The notes under the pieces are model-generated. The model saw only the letters and a program-made list of their open reading frames with translations. It did no database searches and was not told where the DNA came from. Positions 24,483 to 30,891 of a DNA stretch of 64,000 nt are shown here, in pieces. Position 1 is the stretch's first letter; the number at the start of each line of letters is the position of its first letter. Both the position numbers and the translations under genes were made by a program. The stretch spans positions 16,847,098-16,911,097 of the forward strand of contig CM065297.1 in NCBI GenBank assembly GCA_032871835.1, in the 5' to 3' direction. The stretch comes from Dipteronia dyeriana (lineage: Eukaryota; Streptophyta; Magnoliopsida; Sapindales; Sapindaceae).

Positions 24483-27400
24483 ACACTTATAAATATACAT
24501 GAAAAAAGTATTATTTATAGAATGTTCCTCATCCACCTGATCACCCTCGATTGCAGTAGATCCAACATCCTTAACACCCTTAACACAAGCCTCATCTTCC
24601 TCATCACCAACAATCTCATCCTCACCAACAACCTCATCTCCATCGACATCCTTCTTGCCAACAATATCATCTTTCTCATCATCAGTCACCTTAGCAACAC
24701 CCTTATCACCTTGCTCACCAACACCCCTATCACCAATAAACTCATCATATTGGTGACCACCCTTCTACACATCATCATCAATAAATAAGTGAAAAACTAT
24801 TATAATACAAAATTATTAATAAAATAATTTTCGACAACTTTATATCTAACCTTCATGTCATTTCAAATTTTTACAAATTCTTTTGTACATAAGGCAATAA
24901 TAATTTTCTTGGATTCAATCATAGCAGCATATGGTTCTGGGATTATAGATGACACCTGAATTATGCAATAATTAATTAATAATACAATGTATACAAGAAT
25001 AACATACTACAAGTGTCTGAAACCAAAGTGTAGATGCAACCATACCTTGGATTTTCCATCGGAGAATAGACATGTCTTAGAAGGAGGGGGGAATATTCTT
25101 CAGAAAATGTGCTTCTATCTCTCCCCATAGAGCATCCTATCTCCTTCATACCAAGAGTGTCAATCCCATCACTGTCATTATGGTTCTAATATTCATCAAC
25201 TACATCCTCATATCCAAGGCCATGTTCCTCTTCACTTGTATGTAGAGCAAAAGCCAATTTCTCCCTCTTCTTTTCTATTAATGGCTCACAAACGTATTTG
25301 AGGTTCAATGATTTGAACTAATTTGTTCCCTTTTCATAGGTTTCAACTTCCCAAGGGAATAAAGCCATCTGCATATCAGGAACAACTCTTGCTACAGATT
25401 TTCTACAAATAATTAAGTAAAAACAAAGAGTCATTCCGGACATACCGATGCATTGAATTTGGATTCAATATCTGAAATCCTTAAAGTAAATTCCCATCTA
25501 CTGAACCGAGGATAACCCGTACCGATTCTCTTTCCCACATTATTATCAAGACGAATTATCCTCTCCATGGCCAATACCTATACAATTTAAACTAACAAAT
25601 ATCAATCAATGTTTTTCATTATAATAAACTATGAAACGAGAAACACTAAATTGATAACATGCTGAATTTTTCTAAAACTTACCTAAAGTTCTAGAGGGAG
25701 TCCAGAGAAATTGTAGGTGTAATACTTTGATTTCTTTTCCTTATTCTCTTCTCCCCCTTTCTCTTTCCCTTTCCCTTTCCCTTTCCCTTTCCCTTTCCCT
25801 TTCTCTTTCTTCTTTGCTTCACCTCTCAGTTGAAATAGCCTTTCGTTCAGTACACCCTTGAAAAAATGTAGTGTAAAGCTTAAGATGTATGAACCCCATG
25901 GAAAATTTTTGAAATCTCCTTCGTTTTCAACTAATGAGAGCAGCCACCCACAGATGGTTGTGGTTTGTCCGTAAAGAAATGGCTCACCATATATATACTC
26001 AACATCTTGTACGCATCTTCACTCTGTTCGGAAGTCATTTTGCTCAATGTGGCATACAATACCTCTGCAGTTGGCCTTTTTACTTTAAAAATCCGTTAAG
26101 CATCGAACCCTTTGGAACTTCGTTGTTGTTAGCAAAATCTTCAGGCAGATGTCCCATTTTCAAGCCGCTGTATAAACAAAATTCTTCTTGGCTGAACCGG
26201 GCTTTCGACTTCCCAAACCTGAACCATATCTCATCTTCTTTTTGTCCTTTCGGGTTAATGATTTCTCTCTTTAAAATATTGTGTATCAGTTGCCCGTACA
26301 GTATCAATGGTTCTTTCAACTCCAAATATATGTCGAAAGGCCCCTCCTTGAATCTTTCCTCCAAACCAAATTTGTTTAGCATCGACTTCAACTCTATAAT
26401 CATATACTTTTTGCTTCCACTGTTAACCCTGACGGGAACCCAAATCTCATGATCTGGGAACCGCCACAAGTATGCATTTCCATTTTTAGGCATCTAAACA
26501 ATGAAAACAAACAAAAATAACATCATTCCTAAGCTTACAGAAATATATCTTAGGCTCAAGAACAGTCATAAGCTTATGAAAACATTCATATACTCATAGG
26601 CCATGAATGCATCAGTCCTACTCCCGCTTTTATGAAAATAATTTCTACGCTTAAAATTAAAAATGTAACATCATTCCCAGACTCAACATCAGTACTAACC
26701 TAAGGAAAAACATTCATAGCCAAAACATCAGTCTTAACTTGAAAATTATGATGGTATCATCAGTCTTAGGCTCAAAATCAGTACTAGGCTTATAAAAAAC
26801 ATTAATAGAAACATCAGTTTTACATGCATCATTCATCCATCCCTCTAAGCCCTACAGTTATGAAAATCGTACATAGACTAAATATATGCATTCATCATTA
26901 CATGTAACATCAGTCATTTGCTCTGCAAACGTTTTTAAATTTTGTTTGCCCTTCAAATACAAACATTCCATCCCGAAATACACTTACAAACACATCAAAA
27001 ACACAAATAATAACAAACTCAAATATTCATCTCGAAACACAAACAGGTAACAAACGGGAATATCATCCAAAAACACAAAGAATGGATAACAAACTACAAT
27101 AAAATACATAAATTTTAAGAAATTAGTACCTTCAAATTGGTTTGCTTTTTTTTCTAGGGTTTGTGTGCTTCGTTAAATGGTGATGGCAACTGCGACGGCG
27201 ACGACGACAAAGACTACGCAAGGACAACAATGAGCTTGTGCTTCTCCTTCCTCTATATATTTCTCGTTTGTTGTTGTTAGGTTTGGATATCGTCTAGGAT
27301 TTGGTTGCTTGGTTGTATGCTAATGGTAAGGGAGACGGCGACGGCGACGATGACAATGACGACAACGACGACAAATACCTTCTGCTTTCTCCTTATTCAA

Positions 27401-29447
27401 AGTTTCCGCTTCTGTCTCTGTTTGTTCTCGTTGTAGGAAAAGCATAGGACGTTTGAATAAAATGGTTATGGTGTTGTTAATTGAAGTTTTCTTTAAAATA
27501 AGAGGCCAATTCGTTCATTTTGTGGGAAATGAGAATTGGGAGGTTAATGTAGTCAACTTCATCAAAGTTTATTGTTATAAAATTTAAGGAGACTATTTTG
27601 GAGATTTCATCAACCGGGGTCTTAAGGGTATACTAGTAAATGTGGTTTCCCAAACGGCTATATATATGTAATATTTTCTCCAATAGACTATTTCCTAGAA
27701 AGTGAATGTTGGAAAATATTATTTCCTTTAATTTCCTCTTTTTTTAATAGATAGATGAGAATAAATAAAGTATGTGACGATGTCGCTGATCTTGACCATG
27801 CATTATAGCTTTCCTTTTCTGTTGAAGGTTGCACAATGTCCTAAACAAAGCATTAGCTTTGTCAGATAGATACGATTTTTGCCTAAGAAATTTGGGCAAA
27901 GAAGAATTTATTTTTTATTTTATTTTACTAATAGTAAAAAAAAAAAAAGAGAAGAATAAGAATTTCCGGAAGTTTCTTCAATTTTACTGTTTTATATTTT
28001 ATCCATTCTGATCAGGCTTGGTTGCACCACCGGATTGGGAATCAGTTCCATGACATACTTGAAACTTTTGTTCTATATTCCACGAGGTTTAGTGTCCGTT
28101 TGGAAGAGTTTGTTTACCGACTAAAAAAACTTTTTTAATTAAAAAAGTTTTTCTAAAAAAATTTACGTCGTTTGGTAGTCACTGAGCTTTTAGATGATTA
28201 AAAAAATTGTTTTACGTCTACTTGGAAAGCTCAAATTTTAGACTTTTCCAAATAGATTTTTTTAAGTTTTTTTTAACAACACTAAAAAGTCTAATATAAC
28301 CCTATCATTTAAAATATTTTTTGAATATTTGGTAACCTTACCATTTATAAAAGCTTTTTTTAATTGACAATCAAACGACTAACATCTTCCTATTAAAAGC
28401 TCTATTTGTAAAATGTCTATTTTAAAAGATCACTCCTAAAAGATCTATTTAAAGAAGCTCTTCCAAACGGAGCCTTAATTTACCGTACAAGAAACTGATT
28501 CTCTAGTTTTTGCACATTATTTTGGGATGGTGGATCATTCCATTACTTCGTTGGCTTGGAGCTTTATGTTAACTGTTGCAATCACAATATATGCAGATAT
28601 GTTCAATCATGATTCATGACTCTATGTCACAAAGCTTCCCAGCGCTGTTGAATTGTTCTCCATGGATTTCTTTTACTATTATCCAGCCTTGTTGCAGATT
28701 ACCCAAGTTATAACTTATTCTTTGCATTAATTGTAGTTGATGAAATAACACGGCGAGAAACCTTCACAAACTTGTCAGATGTGTGGACTAAGAAAGTGGA
28801 ACTTTATTCCACCAATCAGTATTGTGTCAAGATGCTTGTCGGAAATAAAGTTGATCGAGTAAGGATTATAATGTTTATTTATATTATTGAAAGTATTAGT
28901 TCCAGAAGATGATCAACATGTGAATAAGGGGCCAGTGCAATATCAATGGAGACTCTTTACCTATTGATCGTGCACTTAAAAGAAAATACGAGGCTTTTTC
29001 CTTTTGATTCTTATCGTTTGTGAATTGTGATTGATGTATGTTTTCAGGAGAGGGCTGTAAGTAGAGAAGAGGGGATTGCTCTTGCAAAAGAGCACGGATG
29101 TAGTGCTAAAACTGGAGAAAATGTGAAACAATGCTTCGAGGAGCTTGCATTGAAGGTAATCATAGAGAAAGCATTACAAATCATTGCCCATTTTCTTCTT
29201 GATCTTGTACTGTTGCATTACTTAAGAGGTTGCCGCCATGGAAGACTGACTAAATGATTGGCATGATTTAGCATGAACAGATTTTCCTTCCTAAATTCTG
29301 ACCTGTTACCGAATTGCTTTACAGATATTGGAGGTTAGAAAGCAGAAACCGGAATACCCGGAACCTCCTCCTATAGAAGGATCCACTGTAGTTAAGCCGA
29401 AACATGAATACCAGGCATCTCCTAGCGGTGGTGTTTGTTGCTCGTAA
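3897..29447 (+). CDS. RABC (Rab18-like) small GTPase, 3' four exons, with a 24.8-kb intron
   Basis: Four exons join in phase: 3897-3962, 28737-28858, 29048-29155 and 29325-29447 (stop TAA). The first starts in the G3 box and gives [19 protein letters not shown]. The second has the RABC signature [13 protein letters not shown] and G4 box GNKVD. The third has the G5 box SAK, and the last ends in VCCS, a geranylgeranylation tail. Plant RABC proteins are Rab18 relatives acting in endomembrane traffic. Exons for the P-loop and switch I are not in the window. Compared with the family, two residues are missing after NKVDR (usually ES) and about five between HGC and SAK (usually LFLEC), both in frame; the second removes the strand before G5. 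The first intron (3963-28736) holds a giant MULE and a MITE; without them it would be about 950 bp. It could be a functional gene with a huge intron or a decaying copy. Confidence 0.8.
4302..4310. repeat. Left 9-bp target site duplication of the giant MULE
   Basis: TTTTTTTAA, matched at 27739-27747. A 9-bp duplication is typical of Mutator-like transposition, but the sequence is low complexity, so a chance match is possible. Confidence 0.65.
4311..4400 (+). repeat. Left terminal inverted repeat of the giant MULE
   Basis: Shares TTTTCCAACA, TAGGAAATAG and AATACATAT-like blocks, in order, with the reverse complement of the right end. The TAGGAAATAG block occurs twice in this left end. Confidence 0.7.
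4401..4900. other. MULE subterminal region, no gene seen
   Basis: Between the left terminal repeat and the inserted LTR-like piece. I see no coding sequence supported by family resemblance. Confidence 0.4.
4901..6170 (+). mobile_element. Copia-type LTR piece nested in the giant MULE
   Basis: The right part has the typical copia U5 order: TTCCTTTATCATTAGTGGAT, a CGTGGTTTTTCC block, TTTGGAGAGTTACCACGT, then AAAATCTATTCACCCC and a long C run (6128-6149). The left part has three GC-rich imperfect repeats (about 4923, 5033 and 5156) in which TGCGCTGGT pairs with ACCAGCGCA. The LTR start is not defined, and no gag or pol follows, so it is a solo LTR or remnant. Confidence 0.5.
6128..6156. repeat. 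poly(C) tract at the LTR end
   Basis: 22 C, one T, then six C. This position, just after TCTATTCA, is where many plant LTR elements carry a short C run; here it is unusually long. Confidence 0.85.
6171..7240 (+). other. Probable 5' leader of the MULE transposase gene
   Basis: Contains a pyrimidine-rich, exon-like stretch (about 6210-6418) ending in a good splice donor (CAGTCAATGTAAGT), then T/G-rich intron-like DNA with AGGCCTA motifs. It probably belongs to the leader of the mudrA-like gene. No protein is supported. Confidence 0.35.
7241..8230 (+). repeat. Palindrome array 1 (AGGCC and ATTACACG motifs)
   Basis: 7260-7700 holds repeats pairing TTGGCCTAGGA with TTAGGCCTTG; about five are arranged as a ~46-bp tandem unit at 7460-7690. 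From 7370, and densely from 7740 to 8135, are dozens of GTGTAAT and ATTACAC words, often facing each other. It ends in a unique-looking 80-bp block (CTTAGCAAAAATGCAATGC, then CACACCCAACATATCC). That block recurs at about 12,250 in the same orientation and inverted at about 20,600 and 23,210. Confidence 0.85.
8351..11059 (+). pseudogene. mudrA-like MULE transposase, decayed
   Basis: An almost full-length mudrA protein in several frames. The N-terminus is [14 protein letters not shown] at 8351, then a PB1-like region with [12 protein letters not shown]. Next is the MuDR N-terminal DNA-binding domain ([27 protein letters not shown]; 9190-9350). The MULE catalytic core follows, with the DDE residues visible: Asp in [10 protein letters not shown] (9722-9724), Asp in VSDRHNGI (9908-9910), Glu in MIELKE (10091-10093), and a CAYH motif between the last two. 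The SWIM finger is [16 protein letters not shown] (10476-10523). Two CCHC knuckles at the C-terminus ([14 protein letters not shown] and [14 protein letters not shown]) follow a GRPKK basic motif. Breaks: stops near 8452, 9131-9133, 9229 and 9638; a frameshift in a T run near 10,187; another in an A run near 10,785. Confidence 0.88.
11060..11665 (+). other. Downstream region of mudrA with AGGCC motifs
   Basis: No gene is seen. From about 11,390 the AGGCC/CCTAGG-type motifs resume, leading into palindrome array 2. Confidence 0.45.
11666..11698. repeat. poly(G) run, 33 bases
   Basis: Uninterrupted G33 preceded by CTCCC, inside the motif-rich zone right of the transposase. It could form G-quadruplex structures on this strand; the length may be unreliable. 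Confidence 0.9.
11700..12310 (+). repeat. Palindrome array 2
   Basis: Same orientation and order as array 1: CCTAGG-type words (11,735-11,810), then ATTACACG/CGTGTAAT words (11,820-12,215). The same marker sequences appear: ATCGTGTAATCTTTCACAAT, CAATATTGATGGTTACACG, then CACTACTTAGCACAAACAG. Arrays 1 and 2 flank the transposase gene as direct repeats. Confidence 0.85.
13560..14170 (-). repeat. Thr/Pro-coding minisatellite in ULP1 gene A
   Basis: On plus it is a degenerate GGTGGTGRGGKYTGTGACG-type repeat; on minus (13,801-14,187) it codes an open stretch of repeats such as [14 protein letters not shown]. Because codons are almost all ACN, GTN and CCN, the plus strand is also open. The coding sense is minus, fitting the linker of the protease gene. 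Confidence 0.75.
14209..14485. repeat. 138-bp tandem duplication
   Basis: The block starting AATGAGATGCAGGATCTCC occurs at about 14,209 and again at 14,347 with nearly no differences (CATCTGCC versus CATCTTCC, and one A-run length). It is a recent local duplication inside ULP1 gene A. Confidence 0.9.
16440..17100. repeat. Palindrome array 3
   Basis: About 25-30 scattered copies of TTTACACGC and GCGTGTAA type words upstream of ULP1 gene A, without the AGGCC component. Spacing is about 20-35 bp. Confidence 0.75.
17101..17750. other. MULE interior, nothing firm
   Basis: AT-rich sequence with a short repeat of AATGGTTCATTT (17,580-17,655). No gene is supported. Confidence 0.4.
17750..18060 (+). 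pseudogene. Coiled-coil-like coding remnant, unrecognised
   Basis: Across frames I read [20 protein letters not shown], then NAKRLRDD, then [15 protein letters not shown] and [16 protein letters not shown]. This is charged, heptad-like and coding in flavour, with at least one stop and one frameshift. It resembles C-terminal coiled-coil tails of plant transposon proteins, but I cannot name the family. Confidence 0.4.
18061..19346. other. MULE interior without recognisable gene
   Basis: AT-rich; includes CATCATCACC-type simple sequence (18,450-18,640). No domain was recognised on either strand. Confidence 0.4.
19347..20195 (+). repeat. Diverged direct duplication, unit about 570 bp
   Basis: 19,347-19,640 and 19,920-20,195 share, in order, CCACGTGGC, CATGTGGGAT or AATGTGGGAT, TGACACGTGTACATGAGCCT, ATGATCGGCACC or ACGATCGGCACC, CCAACGATGAAG and CCCACTACACTAGATATAG. 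Both contain AGGCCTA-type words. Confidence 0.8.
20215..21360 (-). repeat. Palindrome array 4 (inverted relative to arrays 1 and 2)
   Basis: The block 20,590-21,170 is largely the reverse complement of array 1: GGATATGTTGGGTGTGGATG marks the inner edge and the AGGCCTA/CCTAGGC words lie at the outer edge (21,135-21,160). A further run of ATTACACG words precedes it (20,215-20,590). Arrays 1 and 4 thus form a long, diverged inverted pair enclosing mudrA and ULP1 gene A. Confidence 0.8.
23085..24440 (-). repeat. Palindrome array 5 (two copies, inverted relative to array 1)
   Basis: Two successive copies (about 23,205-23,770 and 23,790-24,300), flanked and separated by AGGCCTACC-type words at 23,085-23,190 and 24,320-24,415. 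Each repeats the same landmarks: CATCAATATTGTTACCATAC, CGTGTAATCA words, ACATTCCATGCAAAA and CTCAGCCTA. A 46-bp perfect palindrome lies at 23580-23625. Confidence 0.85.
24445..24486. repeat. poly(C)24 followed by (AC)n
   Basis: 24 consecutive C then nine AC units. On minus this gives a GT run and G24 inside the linker region of ULP1 gene B. Confidence 0.9.
25757..25805. repeat. (CCCTTT)n hexamer microsatellite
   Basis: About seven TTTCCC units. On minus, read in one frame, they encode alternating Glu-Arg or Lys-Glu residues in the linker of ULP1 gene B. Confidence 0.85.
26494..27640. other. Right MULE subterminal region
   Basis: 26,520-26,900 holds AAGCTTA, CTTAGGC and TAGGCT words, a weaker relative of the AGGCC arrays. 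27,180-27,400 has GCGACGGCGACGACGAC-type trinucleotide runs, leader-like. No protein is recognised. Confidence 0.5.
27641..27738 (-). repeat. Right terminal inverted repeat of the giant MULE
   Basis: Reverse complement starts GAGGAAATTAAAGG and shares TTTTCCAACA, TAGGAAATAG and a TACATATATATAGCC-like block with the left end. Confidence 0.7.
27739..27747. repeat. Right 9-bp target site duplication of the giant MULE
   Basis: TTTTTTTAA, equal to 4302-4310. Confidence 0.65.
28092..28474. mobile_element. Tourist-like MITE (383 bp) in the RABC intron
   Basis: The ends are inverted repeats: GTGTCCGTTTGGAAGAG at the left and, reversed, GGCTCCGTTTGGAAGAG at the right. Both sides carry TTA (28089-28091 and 28475-28477), the three-base duplication expected of PIF/Harbinger relatives. 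The interior is AT-rich with further self-complementarity and has no coding capacity. Confidence 0.8.
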
Positions 29448-30341
29448 ATCGCTGCAACAGGGAGGCCTTAATAAGAAATCAACACCACCCACATATCAAC
29501 AGAAGGCCAAGGCTGCCTGCTAATTGCACATACTTTTAACATTATGAACAGATCATGTATATGTAATTTCCTCCTTATTTCTTAGTGGCTGTTGTCGATT
29601 GGCATTGAGTTGCCATGGTTGTACCATTATTCTGGGAACGTAGCCAATCGAGTAACATCTATTAGCTTGTATAAATGTTTGAGTTTTTGTTTTCAATTTC
29701 GTTTTTTTTGTCAGTGATCCATGTTAGAAAAACATAATTGCATATTTTTATTGATTATGCGAGCGGCTTTTCTACTTCATCTTCGAGTAATGTTCATAGT
29801 TTTCGGATTGAAACATTTAACAAAAAGCTATTTTTTCATCTATTACAAAATCTTAATTCCAGAGGAGAATTTCATGATCCACCAGGTAAACGGAAATTTA
29901 GATGTCTTCATTTTTATTTTTTTTTCTTCATTTTAACCATATATGTATCTTGGCTTATTGGTATCATTTGATCAAACGAACTCTGTTTAAAAATTTAGAA
30001 GGTATCAATTATTCAATTTGCAGTTTTTTGTCTGATTAAAAATCCAGTTGAATGACTTGAAAACAAAAGGACTTACTTGTTTTATGGTCGAGTAATACAG
30101 CTGCATTATAAATTCCAGACTGTCACCGCTGTACACATCTATGAAATATAATTAGCTCCGATTATATTCTTGCATCACTTGAACTATAGAGACAACATAG
30201 TCTCTTAGTTTGATGAAGAAACTTTCAGACAAGATCAAAGGGGCTGGGACCTGAAATCTTAAGATTCCAAATACAATAGCATGGACCACACCATGAGTAT
30301 ACGAATTTCAATATCAAAATCATAAACTAGAAGGAAGTCAC
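29448..30341. other. RABC 3' UTR and convergent intergenic region
   Basis: The RABC transcript probably ends within about 29,550-29,720. The rest separates it from the convergent RABE1 gene. Open frames here have no recognisable homology. Confidence 0.5.
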
Positions 30342-30451
30342 TTTTTTTTTTTTTTTTTTTTTTTGATATACCACCGGTAGTTGTGGCAACTCGAACCTGA
30401 AACATTGTTAGACTGAATAACACCCTTTACCACTCAACCACATTAGGCAAT
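30342..30451 (-). mobile_element. tRNA-derived SINE
   Basis: On minus the sequence has an A-box-like TGGTTGAGTGGTAA and a B-box-like GGTTCGAGTTG about 30 bases later, and it ends in a 23-base poly(A) (poly(T) 30342-30364 on plus). The order and spacing fit a plant tRNA-derived SINE. It is not a tRNA: no cloverleaf or acceptor stem pairing is apparent. Confidence 0.65.
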
Positions 30452-30891
30452 AGGAAGCTAATGTTGAAAACTTCCTTGTCCGAGGTGAGTTTCTACTAAG
30501 TGTGACTCAAAAACATTCTGGCATGATCAAGAACAAATAAATGTAATAAGTATCACTTGCCTTTGAACATAGTACTTCAACAAAGACATATTTGGTTTCA
30601 AGGATAAGAGTCAATACCTACTTATAATATGAAAACAAGCAAGAACACCAAATAAAGTCGTTAAAAACCTATGTAGGCTGCAGGTTCGGTATATAAATAT
30701 TATAAAGCATTTAAAAGATACCCCCTGCAGTTTTCAGGAGAAATATAACAATATTATGGGCTGACGGCGCGACCAATTCGCTGCTTGGCAAACTGGAAAT
30801 TCTTTTGATAGGAAGCAAACTGGAAAGGATTCCCCAGAAGTGAACCATTTCACATGCAAGCAGAATGCAAACTATCTTGGTCTCTTAATCC

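Larger units (their letters stand above)
21560..26493 (-). pseudogene. DUF1985/ULP1-type protease gene B, interrupted by palindrome arrays
   Basis: Read from 26,493 downwards: [18 protein letters not shown], then a DUF1985 domain in one open frame ([50 protein letters not shown]) to about 26,083. After a frameshift it gives [16 protein letters not shown] Lys/Glu-rich hexamer-repeat linker (25,740-25,810) and an acidic Asp/Glu/Val linker (24,690-24,500) follow. ULP1 exons come next: [20 protein letters not shown] (about 22,600), [13 protein letters not shown] with [12 protein letters not shown] (about 22,430-22,345), then [20 protein letters not shown] with catalytic His (21794-21796) and Asp (21743-21745), ending at PQQDDG. 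The catalytic Cys exon was not found; palindrome array 4 begins just downstream. Arrays at 23.1-24.4 kb sit between the DUF1985 half and the protease half, in intron position. Several frame breaks: not functional as read. Confidence 0.78.
4311..27738. mobile_element. Giant Mutator-like element (Kaonashi/ULP1-MULE type), 23.4 kb
   Basis: The ends are related inverted repeats of about 80 bp. The left end starts GGGAACCTTACA and the right end (read in reverse) GAGGAAATTAAAGG. Both then share TTTTCCAACA, then TAGGAAATAG, then a run ending in TAGCC. A 9-bp repeat flanks both sides. Inside are a mudrA-like transposase on plus (8351-11059) and two DUF1985/ULP1-type genes on minus, the gene content known for Kaonashi-type MULEs. 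All three genes have stops or frameshifts, so the copy is probably immobile. It contains several arrays of short palindromic motifs, a copia LTR piece, two minisatellites and long C/G runs. It lies in the same intron as a Tourist-like MITE. Boundaries are by eye; the family assignment rests on domain content. Confidence 0.8.

Noticed and set aside
24303..24788. Plus-strand open frame starting with Pro and His-Thr repeats
   Set aside because: Created by the poly(C) and (AC)n tracts and antisense to the acidic linker of ULP1 gene B.
30365..30451. tRNA gene on minus
   Set aside because: A- and B-box-like motifs are present but the acceptor and anticodon stems do not pair and a poly(A) tail follows, so a SINE fits better.
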